From positions 1 through 30,896 of the IMG/VR virus record IMGVR_UViG_3300010392_000061: a stretch of 30,896 nt of DNA. The stretch is one strand, 5' to 3'. A program made the translations under genes and the position numbers. Below the pieces are notes generated by a model. That model had not been told where the DNA came from and ran no database searches. It was given only the letters and a program-made list of their open reading frames with translations. Shown here piece after piece: positions 8,601-14,759 of the stretch. The stretch's first letter is position 1; the number at the start of each line of letters is the position of its first letter. Origin of the DNA: a virus.

Positions 8601-9584
8601 TCAAAGGTACTAACACAAGTTGCGTCTGGGTCATACGGTTTAACTAACTTGTCAGCTACAACGTCTAACAACTCTGTAGTTAAGCGTTCAGCAACTGGTG
8701 AAGTAGATGCTACTGCTTATCAAATTGATGGCAGCCAGATACTTGATGTAGACGGCACTGATACTGTACTTAAAACTACAGCAGGCGGCGTGCTGCTAAG
8801 AGGCGAAGGTGCTAGCAGCCCTGTACTAGAAACAGGCGGCGCAGTTCAAGTAGGCGACATTGCCAATGTAGCTAACAGCACATTCCAAAATGCTAGTAGT
8901 TATAGCGCAAACACAAGTAAGCTAGCGTCTACTTGGATTTACACAAACTTCTTAGAAGCTGCTACTGAAAAAGATGCTACTAGTACTGGTATTGGCTTAG
9001 GAGCAGGTGGCGGATTTGCTGAGTCTGCTGCTGACGCTATTGTTGCTGTATCTAATGGCAATGTTAAAGTTGTAATCAACGATAGCGGGCTAGAAGTTGC
9101 TGCTGGTTCTTACGTAAAAACTAATACAATTACAACAGGCGCAAGCGGCACTGCTGGTACTATTACTGGTAACTGGAGCTTAACTGTTGGATCTAGATTT
9201 GAAGCTACTTATGCTGATATCGCAGAATACTACGAAGCTGATCATACATACGAAGCAGGCACGGTACTTGTATTCGGCGGCGAGAAAGAAGTTACCGGTT
9301 GTACTGAACATCGGTCTACAAAAGTTGCCGGCGTAGTTTCTAACAATGCTGCGTTTACTATGAATCAAGACTGCCCAGGCATTGCTGCTTGTATTGCTCT
9401 TGTAGGACGTGTTCCAGTAAACGTAATTGGTCAAGTAAGCAAAGGGGATATGTTAGTTGCTAGTGCTGTTCCTGGTTATGCTATAGTTGATAACGACCCT
9501 AAAGTTGGAAGTGTGATCGGCAAAGCAATTGAAGATAAGATCGATAACGACAAAGGTGTAGTTGAAACACTAGTCGGCAAGTAA
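2625..9584 (+). CDS. giant tail-fibre/adhesin-like virion protein (2319 aa)
   Basis: This is the largest gene in the window. The N-terminus (5-38) carries the module IGIEGNDGTGDSIRESFRKS...NFQELY shared with other fibre genes here. Further parts are a TMTGALYL fibre motif (about 310), a first helical repeat (440-503), a beta-helix-like stretch VEGGVFEEDFPIKIPANTSV (about 761-780), a second copy of the helical repeat (869-929), long Ser/Thr/Asn/Ala-rich beta repeats, a VFRVGQFFNVDQATGDTTI region (about 1701), a second fibre motif MAGDLNMGS (about 1800), a TTSAKGIASF motif (about 1913), and a C-terminal YADIAEYYEADHTYEAGTV...VAGVVS domain (about 2195-2250) seen at the end of many phage fibres. 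A good GGAG precedes the ATG. It probably makes a trimeric receptor-binding or decoration fibre; the exact virion position is not determinable. Confidence 0.85.
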   Translation: MSRQVVDIGIEGNDGTGDSIRESFRKSNENFQELYAVFGLGGQISITNMSDVPDTLEANKILIVNSAGTAVTLSEFASDNALDSNDANTVQIDTLSIPGKIILTTTFGQLEDDAVAPTLGNHLNANGFAIGGVEISDAAADALNALPGNSTTYTADDLVAPRKYLDQRYAPYEGAHRISTTEPSASDHALTVTQYQNNNAYIASHGITSQQNGLPFVFDVTFTAPTNLVDGTTYYIRYVNDNELALFAAEADAKSLSATALNNKILIGNTAVASEDSHTLTDAAYDSSLAGNWLNNQVLPRDAVVRRQGDTMTGALYLNDHPGELAGSGTPNGTADLQAASKFYVDNKATSSSSIIYVSPLGDDLQTNTPAGKEGSSLSYAFKTLGAAAEHASELVSNAQETTGPYVQTLTHTNFTVNSTVSSASVATAQAPNTDDKIKDNKEYLVEELKGFVQFTYPSYSFDERQFDRDYGDLIESFRFDLNRGTNANTLTKRFAQKFYSEVNSRVNIKQHLTENNAAVDKLYDIINDSIFENRGFQEKTVSSITKKSSNVAAVVTTTTAHGLVDGNIVKFTNVAGMTEINNQFAYAKSVTSTTFELYADSALTTLFDNSAYTDFTNDGNARSALRYQQYYQQDTTGANVNSTETTVATSLQTLKDLVKNVWENGADVAQEIVHGEKYKIVLVNSGGQLDQTDSDNVDALPSKLLRGKTSGAIGQITSFENDATPGFTDFFVNMLSPLDFIVGEEVEYGYKTVTKQVTIQVEGGVFEEDFPIKIPANTSVIGSEFRRTVIKPHNGVSQSSHASTYFYRDNEFDGLTVATEGVAVNDQQGNEKGKVGRHYLYRADRAKNVGSVIANTGSYTTAANILLENKEYIVEESLRFLDTNYNSVTYDAESYRTDFRALVDALADDLRDGGDAHSLVVQGSYHEVGNTDYLSRFGDSSTEVAVEATIDNVAVLASNLLSATAPVYTDSSYTAGNSAVTNIVSPNLSLGSGESGTAAIVTALTDKINFVFSIDYNPPLRNCDIDAFLLNDASTVENITVQGHKSFAMVLDPTGQVLTKAPYIANSSSLTQSTNTKLFAGGVFADAYTGNIPVKIRGNSGTFDDGARGTVSLNAFTLWVESEDVDVIGDSTGLSTQGLKLKEPQVPAVFYTGGVRYQVNAISNYDQDLGRCIVYLDASANGGTGYTGSVDVDTYIQSGGSRSVEISNFAQSNDLAYGIAGSNGAQITANSIESTYTQAAFYAADGTDIKVSNSTVNFGKFGLVADGADPNEIPDDVDLIGNSTQAAKAYVDASYTGNLNDGAIAVYDCAVAPMKDSIITIDHGTAGTLNYRVTSVTDITAASPTPAPSPTVLNANVYQLQFVAENSSTTDFYSTLQEAVTDDTIVEIRSGKQFLYDNVAAAGSLNPRPNTTVTYDESADVGYKATAFATTDNYGSALAANRVRATFDTDYKYIELTPNTTHNGGGFGSTANDTKLAIEVLTGGAAPFLDSTRIVGKVFAHAGKSHYITTYKNVTTLEMASAVSFTAGDTVTQDVTGATGTALKTVSSGTTVHVYDVTGTFNTTNTISSVVPTTVSVNNFAYIEFNISDASVSGSNINPSPQAAGLNTAITTTRKLFAGVPTGADASVVENTAIIRSTNTVFKNVGAGSFNETNYPNDILGDPENTQDPTTFTDSPAASTAEVWERGQGRVFWTSTDQFGVFRVGQFFNVDQATGDTTIEGGVGISNAVSLGFSAGTTVNEFSTDTSMTGVSDSAVPTEKAVKTYIDRRLHLDESGSVIAGGDKIGPGYLDLEGNATMAGDLNMGSSFRITNLTTNSGVTTDAANVAYVNSKVAEFDSISELADTSISSAATSDFLVYNGSAWEDAAVTGDVTLTRTGANAVTSAITAGAIVNNDVNASAAIAQSKLALDDATTSAKGIASFASAHFTVTSGAVDIAANSIAKADIEQIATSTVLGRTTAGTGNVEEIAISSLISAGGAVVDADFTADNTGSKVLTQVASGSYGLTNLSATTSNNSVVKRSATGEVDATAYQIDGSQILDVDGTDTVLKTTAGGVLLRGEGASSPVLETGGAVQVGDIANVANSTFQNASSYSANTSKLASTWIYTNFLEAATEKDATSTGIGLGAGGGFAESAADAIVAVSNGNVKVVINDSGLEVAAGSYVKTNTITTGASGTAGTITGNWSLTVGSRFEATYADIAEYYEADHTYEAGTVLVFGGEKEVTGCTEHRSTKVAGVVSNNAAFTMNQDCPGIAACIALVGRVPVNVIGQVSKGDMLVASAVPGYAIVDNDPKVGSVIGKAIEDKIDNDKGVVETLVGK
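3942..4133 (+). repeat. internal protein repeat, copy A (giant fibre residues 440-503)
   Basis: The encoded segment starts DNKEYLVEELKGFVQFTYPS and continues with FDERQFDRDYGDLIESFRFD and a Gly/Asn turn, ending FYSEV. It aligns with copy B at 5229-5411: both have NKEYxVEE, an aromatic Tyr-rich link, an acidic (F/Y)DxxxxxxD(Y/F) segment, then a helix ending DL plus Gly. DNA identity is low, so the duplication is old. Confidence 0.55.
5229..5411 (+). repeat. internal protein repeat, copy B (giant fibre residues 869-929)
   Basis: The encoded segment starts ENKEYIVEESLRFLDTNYNS and continues YDAESYRTDFRALVDALADD, then LRDGGDAHSL, ending GSYHEV. It is the divergent second copy of the element at 3942-4133, about 430 residues downstream, each near a beta-rich spike-like segment. 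Confidence 0.55.
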
Positions 9585-9590
9585 TAAATA
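9583..9590 (+). promoter_or_regulatory. T4-type late promoter box
   Basis: AATAAATA overlaps the giant gene's stop codon (TAA 9582-9584) and lies 18 bases before the next ATG (9609). The following bases are also AT-rich, then an AAGAGAG ribosome-binding stretch. Likely drives the fibre gene at 9609. Confidence 0.6.
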
Positions 9591-9608
9591 TATAAAAGAG
9601 AGCGTAAC

Positions 9609-10421
9609 ATGGCTAACAGATATCCACTAATAGTTGACTCAACTGATTCAAATAAGATTAAGGAACTCCCCTCAGGAGACAACCTTAATCTTACAGGAAG
9701 CAGTGTAAGCAGCGTACTAAACATAACAGCTACCGGTGTAGTAACAGCGCCTAGTGTTGTTGTTGACTCCGCTACTGTCGGCGGCGCAACTATTAAGAAC
9801 GTGGCAACTACTGCTAACTACACAGATCTTAATAACCGCCCTACTGCGCTAAGTGACTTTACAAACGATATTAACGCAGTTTCATCAGGTGCTAACGTAA
9901 GCATACTAACAAACGACGCAGGTTATTTAACAACAGTATCATTTGCTAACTTAACAAGCAAGCCTACTACACTTGCTGGATACGGTATTACTGATGCGCT
10001 AACAACTGGGTCTAATAACAGTTTGCTTGTTAACGACGCAGGGTATATAACAGCGAGTGATCTACAAAACGGAGTCATAACTGTTGATGTAAACAATACC
10101 GGTGACTTAGTTGGCTCTGTATTTGCCGACGATAGCACTGTAATGATTGACAGCATACTAGCCGCTGTAAATCTCGACGGTACTGTACGTGGCAATGTTA
10201 TTCCAAACAACAACGGTGTACATAATATTGGGTCTGATTCTAATAAGTTTAACATAATAACAGCTACTACAGTTACAGGCAAAATAGAAGCTACTACTGG
10301 CTCGGCTCCTACAGCAAACGCAGACCCAGGTAATACTGGTGAAATAAGATACGACGACAGTTTTATATACATTAAAACAGCAAGCGGCTGGAAAAAAGCA
10401 GCACTAAGCGCAATAGTTTAA
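9609..10421 (+). CDS. tail-fibre-like protein
   Basis: The 270-residue protein is made of short fibre repeats: TTANYTDLNNRPTALSDFTN (about 67-86) and ANLTSKPTTLAGYGITDAL (about 117-135), forms of the SLTGKPTTLxGYGITDA repeat of phage tail fibres, followed by LLTNDAGYLT/LLVNDAGYIT pairs. Residues about 168-182 contain GSVFADDSTVMIDS, a motif shared with the fibre gene at 30426. The C-terminus, NTGEIRYDDSFIYIKTASGW followed by KKAAL, is the end module of many fibre proteins. It lacks the NDGTGD N-terminal module and starts MANRYPLIVDSTDSNKIKEL, a common start in phage fibres. It follows the giant fibre gene under its own late box and is probably a virion fibre or fibre-connector. Confidence 0.8.
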   Translation: MANRYPLIVDSTDSNKIKELPSGDNLNLTGSSVSSVLNITATGVVTAPSVVVDSATVGGATIKNVATTANYTDLNNRPTALSDFTNDINAVSSGANVSILTNDAGYLTTVSFANLTSKPTTLAGYGITDALTTGSNNSLLVNDAGYITASDLQNGVITVDVNNTGDLVGSVFADDSTVMIDSILAAVNLDGTVRGNVIPNNNGVHNIGSDSNKFNIITATTVTGKIEATTGSAPTANADPGNTGEIRYDDSFIYIKTASGWKKAALSAIV

Positions 10422-10432
10422 CGGAGAGATAA

Positions 10433-11116
10433 ATGACAGTACAATCAATTAACATAGGCACAATCGCAAACGACGGTACTGGCGATAACTTACGTGTTGC
10501 GTTTGAAAAAGTAAATCAAAACTTTCTTGATCTTGATGATCGTTTCTCGTTTACTAATAGTGTTGAAAACTTGGGCAGCGGCTCGGGTGTGTTTTACAGC
10601 AAAGAAAATAATATATTGTATTTCAAATCTTTAGTAGCAGGCTCTAATATAGCGCTAAGCACTACTGATAACGAAATAACAATTAACAGTAATGAAAGCT
10701 TTACTATTCAAGCTGACAGCGATAGTGTTAATATTGCCGGCACTAGTAAGTCTTTCGGCATAAAAGGCGTTGGCAATGTTAATGCTGGCATTTCAAGCAA
10801 CGATATTCAAATATCGCTAGATCCAACTGGCCTTGTTGCTCTTGATACTGCTCCTGCGCTAGGTGGCAACTTAGACGCTGGTAACTTTAGTATTACAAAT
10901 GTCACTGGCATAACTGCTTCTACATTTACTGGTAACTTAGTTGGTACTGTAAACGGTATTGGTATTACAAGCTCGTTTGAAGATTTAAATCTTGGCGGGA
11001 TTGTTTATCAAGTTACTACTAGCCAAGAATATGTAATAGCAACATTGGATCTAGACTACGGTACATTTACTGCTCCCGGAGCTTTAAACAGCGACTTTGG
11101 AAGCATCGTATCCTAA
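10433..11116 (+). CDS. tail-fibre-like protein with NDGTGD N-terminal module
   Basis: The 227-residue protein begins with INIGTIANDGTGDNLRVAFE followed by KVNQNFLDLDDRF, the same N-terminal module as the genes at 2625 and 30426. The rest is beta-rich: a segment with IQADSDSVNIAGTSKSFGIK and the fibre motif APALGGNLDAGNFSITNVTG (about 142-161), then FTGNLVGTVNGIG. A CGGAGAG ribosome-binding site lies at 10422-10428. It is eleven bases downstream of the previous fibre gene and probably co-transcribed with it. Most likely a short virion fibre whose N-terminal module attaches to the particle; its partner is not identifiable. Confidence 0.8.
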   Translation: MTVQSINIGTIANDGTGDNLRVAFEKVNQNFLDLDDRFSFTNSVENLGSGSGVFYSKENNILYFKSLVAGSNIALSTTDNEITINSNESFTIQADSDSVNIAGTSKSFGIKGVGNVNAGISSNDIQISLDPTGLVALDTAPALGGNLDAGNFSITNVTGITASTFTGNLVGTVNGIGITSSFEDLNLGGIVYQVTTSQEYVIATLDLDYGTFTAPGALNSDFGSIVS

Positions 11117-11122
11117 TAAATA
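11115..11122 (+). promoter_or_regulatory. T4-type late promoter box
   Basis: AATAAATA overlaps the preceding TAA stop (11114-11116). It is followed by AGGAG (11127-11131) and the two candidate ATGs at 11135 and 11138, so a very short leader is expected. Confidence 0.6.
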
Positions 11123-11134
11123 CAATAGGAGTAT

Positions 11135-13936
11135 ATGATGCAAGCTGAACAAATCTGGACTAAGAAATCAGGCAATACAATTGCTACTGTGAACGAAAAC
11201 GATATTGTTTCGATTGACCTTCCGTTAATAGACAGTGTTGACTCTACAGCAATTCAAGTTGAAGTCATTAGTGGGAAGCTACCGTCTGGTCTTAGAATAG
11301 ATGGTAATCAAATTACAGGGACGCCAGTTGAAGTACCGATAGAGACTAAAGTTAGGTTTGTACTAAGAGCTACATACAACAGTCATACATTTGATCGTAC
11401 ATTTAACATTGTTGTTGTGGGATCCGACTTGCCTGTATGGAAAACTCCAGAAGATTTATTACCTGCTGGTCCTAACGATCAATACTTTGTGTTAGACAAC
11501 TCGTACGTTGATTTTCAACTGGTTGTCGAAGACGAAGATATTCGGGCAGGGCAAGTTCTGCGTTACAGTTTAAAAAGTGGACAAATACCTCCGGGCTTAG
11601 TGCTAACACACGATGGTAAAATTCAAGGTGTAGTTGACCCTATACTAGCAATTGAAAAAAGTATCAAAGGCGGCTACGACGCTGCGCCTTACGATTACGG
11701 CGCAGGAACGGGCTATGACTGGTATAGTGCCATTGCTAATTCAACAAATGGGTACGACAGTTACTACTATGATCTAGTAAAGTATGATATTTCTGTAAAT
11801 ACCCGTACACCTAAAAAGCTAAACAGATACTACCAATTTACAGTTGACGTAACTGACGGCGAAAACGTAGTACCGAGAACATTTAGAATTTTTGTAGTCG
11901 GCGATGATTTCTTCACTGCTGACATTACAACAATGCAGGCTGGCACAGGTACATTTACTGCTGATGCTTCTAAACTGCGCAGGCCAATTTGGCTTACTCC
12001 GGGCGACTTTGGTTACCGTAGAGCAAACAACTATATCTCACTTCCGTTACAGGTAATCAATAACAGTACACTAGGTGGGCTTGTTTGGTATCGTATGGAA
12101 GAAATCAACGACGACGGTACTGACAGTGTGCTGCCGCCGGGCCTAGGACTTGACTTCCGTAACGGCTACATTGTAGGACGCACACCTTACCAAAAAGGTA
12201 TTACTGAAACTTATAAGTTTACAGTATCGGCCATACGTGTAAGCTTTGACTCCGAGCGTGTAGAGCTACAACAGAAAACAGAAGAAGCAGCAGCACTAAA
12301 CAGCGCTACACTAAAAATTAGCAAAACTGAAAAAGTCACTGCTACTGATCTTATAGGCAGAACATTTACAGTTGAAGGTAACACTTACAAAATTCTGTTA
12401 GCCGACCTAAGCCATGCAGACTATGATCTGATCACGCTTACTTACGGTACACGCACAGTTATGCCAAAGGGCACTGCTATTAACCTAGGCATTTTTGATC
12501 TAACAGAAGCAGAAGAAGCCAAGAGTACAAAAACGTTCACGGTTAACTTGTTAGGCGAAGTAAACAGTGAAATTTCTTGGTTAACTGCTAGCGACCTTGG
12601 CAGTGTAAGCGCGAACTACACAAGCACAAAGCGAATACAAGCATCCACTAGTGTTCCTAATGCTACGCTAGTATATCGTGTACAGTCAGGTGACTTGCCC
12701 CCAGGCATGCGTCTTGACTTTAGCGGCGAGCTCATTGGTACAGTAAAAAGCTTCGGCAACACAAGCGAACAAGGACTTACTGTTTTTGATAACGGTACTA
12801 CCAAGTTTGATGCTAATACTACACGCATGGATCGAAAGTTTGAGTTTACTGTAGAAGTTAAAGATCACTTTGGTTATAGCATAACTACACGTAAGTTTAC
12901 ACTAGTTGTAGATGACCCAAACAGTAAAGAATTTAGTAACCTACATCTAAAGCCAATGCTTACAAGAAAACAGCGTGACGCATTTAGAGATATCATCGGT
13001 GACCCTCAAATATTCTTGCCAGAGCAACTGTACAGACAGAATGATACTAACTTTGGTATACAATACGATCCTACAGTTCTGTTGTACGCTGGTATTGAAA
13101 CTAAGAACATGCGTTACTATGTAGCAGCAGCAAATTTGTACGGTAAGCGCAAAACATACAGCATAGGCAGGTTAAAAACCGCAGTAGCGAAAGAACCCGG
13201 CACTCAAAACATTATCTACGAAGTTGTATACTTAGATTTGGTTGACCCAAACGAAACACTAATCAATCGCAAAACACGCAAGTCTTACACGCATCAAGAT
13301 CACACTCCGTTGTTAGTCAACAGTAGTCACTATGACGTTACTGACGAAACATACGATAGCGACCCTTATGAGCTAGTAGTTACTACTAGAGAACAAGGCG
13401 ATGTTGTTGTTGACTTTACTAGCAGTTTAGACATAGAAACTAGAGACAACGGCACACTACAATACTTGTTAGCACATCAACTATTTGTGTACAGTCGACT
13501 AGGCAACATACTAGAGACTAGTTTACAAACAGTTGGGTCTAGTACAAACTACGAATTGCGCCCAAGCAATCCAAACGTAGTTACTGTAGACATAGACTTG
13601 TATACAGCTGATGGCATTTACAAAAACAAAAAAACAATATCTAGTATTACTAACTTAAGAGAAGAAATACTCAAAATAGGCGAGACTGAAAAAGACTTTT
13701 TGCCTTTATGGATGCAGACTCCGCAAACTACTATTGCTGAAATAGGCTACGTGCCGGCTCTAGTACTTTGTTACTGTAAGCCAGGCGGAAGCGCACTAAT
13801 CAAAGAAAAAATAGAAGACCAAAAAATAGACTTTAAACAGTTTGAACTAGATATTGATCGAGTAGTAATTGACAACGCAGAGTCGAACGCAGATGATCAA
13901 TATCTAGTGTTCCAAAATAAAGAGTATGTGGTTTAA
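11135..13936 (+). CDS. large virion protein with Ig-like (He_PIG/cadherin-like) repeats
   Basis: The 933-residue protein carries four copies of the putative-Ig signature, a Leu/Ile-Pro-Pro/Ser-Gly-Leu/Met turn followed by a Gly-x-Ile/Leu-x-Gly strand: SGKLPSGLRIDGNQITGTP (46-64), SGQIPPGLVLTHDGKIQG (148-165), LPPGLGLDFRNGYIVGRTP (about 332-350) and SGDLPPGMRLDFSGELIGT (about 517-535). Such domains are common in phage tail and adhesin proteins. The C-terminal 300 residues form a different domain with PLWMQTPQTTIAEIGYVPAL and PGGSALIKEK, and no catalytic motif is seen. The AGGAG is 3 bases from ATG 11135 but 6 from ATG 11138, so translation may start at the second Met. A late box precedes it. 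It is probably a baseplate- or fibre-associated structural protein. Confidence 0.78.
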   Translation: MMQAEQIWTKKSGNTIATVNENDIVSIDLPLIDSVDSTAIQVEVISGKLPSGLRIDGNQITGTPVEVPIETKVRFVLRATYNSHTFDRTFNIVVVGSDLPVWKTPEDLLPAGPNDQYFVLDNSYVDFQLVVEDEDIRAGQVLRYSLKSGQIPPGLVLTHDGKIQGVVDPILAIEKSIKGGYDAAPYDYGAGTGYDWYSAIANSTNGYDSYYYDLVKYDISVNTRTPKKLNRYYQFTVDVTDGENVVPRTFRIFVVGDDFFTADITTMQAGTGTFTADASKLRRPIWLTPGDFGYRRANNYISLPLQVINNSTLGGLVWYRMEEINDDGTDSVLPPGLGLDFRNGYIVGRTPYQKGITETYKFTVSAIRVSFDSERVELQQKTEEAAALNSATLKISKTEKVTATDLIGRTFTVEGNTYKILLADLSHADYDLITLTYGTRTVMPKGTAINLGIFDLTEAEEAKSTKTFTVNLLGEVNSEISWLTASDLGSVSANYTSTKRIQASTSVPNATLVYRVQSGDLPPGMRLDFSGELIGTVKSFGNTSEQGLTVFDNGTTKFDANTTRMDRKFEFTVEVKDHFGYSITTRKFTLVVDDPNSKEFSNLHLKPMLTRKQRDAFRDIIGDPQIFLPEQLYRQNDTNFGIQYDPTVLLYAGIETKNMRYYVAAANLYGKRKTYSIGRLKTAVAKEPGTQNIIYEVVYLDLVDPNETLINRKTRKSYTHQDHTPLLVNSSHYDVTDETYDSDPYELVVTTREQGDVVVDFTSSLDIETRDNGTLQYLLAHQLFVYSRLGNILETSLQTVGSSTNYELRPSNPNVVTVDIDLYTADGIYKNKKTISSITNLREEILKIGETEKDFLPLWMQTPQTTIAEIGYVPALVLCYCKPGGSALIKEKIEDQKIDFKQFELDIDRVVIDNAESNADDQYLVFQNKEYVV

Positions 13937-13939
13937 CAA

Positions 13940-13947
13940 GATAAATA
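13940..13947 (+). promoter_or_regulatory. T4-type late promoter box
   Basis: GATAAATA lies just after the stop of the Ig-like gene (13936) and 15 bases before ATG 13963, with CGGAG in between (13951-13955). It likely starts the transcript for the following fibre gene and the small genes behind it. Confidence 0.6.
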
Positions 13948-13962
13948 TTACGGAGACAAAAA

Positions 13963-14523
13963 ATGGCCAGTAACATTACCGCAGATAACATTGATGCTAA
14001 CTTTCCTGTCGCAGGACAAGATAATAACAGCCAAGGTTTTAGAGATAACTTCAACCTTACAAAAAATAGCTTAGTCGCAGCTAAGAGTGAAATCGAAGAC
14101 TTGCAGACTAACACCGCTAAGACCAACGGCGATAACAACTTCGCTGGTAATAAGCTTACTAACTTTCAGCAAGAAAACTTCACTGAAACAGTTTATAGCT
14201 ACGGTGCTATATCCAATGACCTTGACATTGACTGGGAGTTTGCTCCGTATCAATTGCTACAGGCAGGCGCAGATATTACACTTACCCTTATTGATTGGCC
14301 TAACTCACCAAAGCACGGTAAGCTAAAGCTACAGATTACCGGTGACGGTACTGAAAGAACTATTAGCTGGATAGCAGGCAACGGCGGCACTATCAAGAAA
14401 GATTCTAGTTGGCCAGCATCCTTTACTGTAACCAGCATTAACGATCCTGTGTTTGTTGAGCTTTGGACTACTAACGGTGGTGTAACTGTGTTCGCAAGAT
14501 ACCTAGGACAGTACACAAGCTAA
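13963..14523 (+). CDS. short fibre-like virion protein
   Basis: The 186-residue protein starts MASNITADNIDANFPVAGQD followed by NNSQGFRDNFNLTKNSLVAA, which looks like a divergent version of the fibre N-terminal module (charged Gly loop, FRxxFxxxxxxL helix). A helical segment EIEDLQTNTAK leads into a beta domain with DIDWEFAPYQ, ITLTLIDWP, KLKLQITGDGTERTISW and ELWTTNGGVTVFARYLGQ. This C-terminal fold (WP-containing strand, TIxW, WTxxGG) recurs in marine phage structural proteins. The gene has its own late box and CGGAG ribosome-binding site and ends in a TAATG overlap with the next gene. Probably a virion fibre or spike component. Confidence 0.77.
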   Translation: MASNITADNIDANFPVAGQDNNSQGFRDNFNLTKNSLVAAKSEIEDLQTNTAKTNGDNNFAGNKLTNFQQENFTETVYSYGAISNDLDIDWEFAPYQLLQAGADITLTLIDWPNSPKHGKLKLQITGDGTERTISWIAGNGGTIKKDSSWPASFTVTSINDPVFVELWTTNGGVTVFARYLGQYTS

Positions 14524-14750
14524 TGAATCCTTTTGTAGACGGCGCTTCGGAACTTAGCGAAGCTCAACTTATAGACAAAATCGAGGATCTATCTCGAAAG
14601 TACTTCATGACGTCGAATCCTCAAGTGCGTGAGCAAATGGCTTCAATACTTGACATGTATAAACTTGAGTTCGAAGAAAGAAAAGTTCGATCTCAACAAA
14701 GACAAGATGACGACAATAAAGATCTTGACAACTTAATCAACATCAACTAA
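14523..14750 (+). CDS. small acidic helical phage protein
   Basis: The 75-residue protein begins MNPFVDGASELSEAQLIDKI and appears all-helical, with a charged C-terminal tail (KVRSQQRQDDDNKDLDNLININ). It overlaps the fibre gene stop (TAATG), implying coupled translation. The pattern GASELSxxQLxxKIxDLxxKYxxxxNPQVxxQMxxxLDMY looks like a small conserved phage protein, but I cannot name a function. No cysteine, membrane segment or catalytic motif is present. Confidence 0.7.
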   Translation: MNPFVDGASELSEAQLIDKIEDLSRKYFMTSNPQVREQMASILDMYKLEFEERKVRSQQRQDDDNKDLDNLININ

Positions 14751-14759
14751 ACTAATACT

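Noticed and set aside
7991-8671. Long minus-strand ORFs inside the giant fibre gene (also around 9923-10372 and 27615-28232)
   Set aside because: They are mirror frames of strongly supported genes: low-complexity Ala/Val/Ser or Cys/Phe/Leu-rich sequences without ribosome-binding sites or family motifs.
10428-10435. GATAAATG resembling a late promoter box
   Set aside because: It overlaps the start codon at 10433 and lacks the final A, so it cannot drive that gene. Same reasoning for AATAAATG at the GroES-like gene start.
2625-14523. Gly/Thr/Asn-rich repeats as CRISPR-like or tandem DNA repeats
   Set aside because: Similarity is at protein level only; there are no regularly spaced identical DNA repeats.
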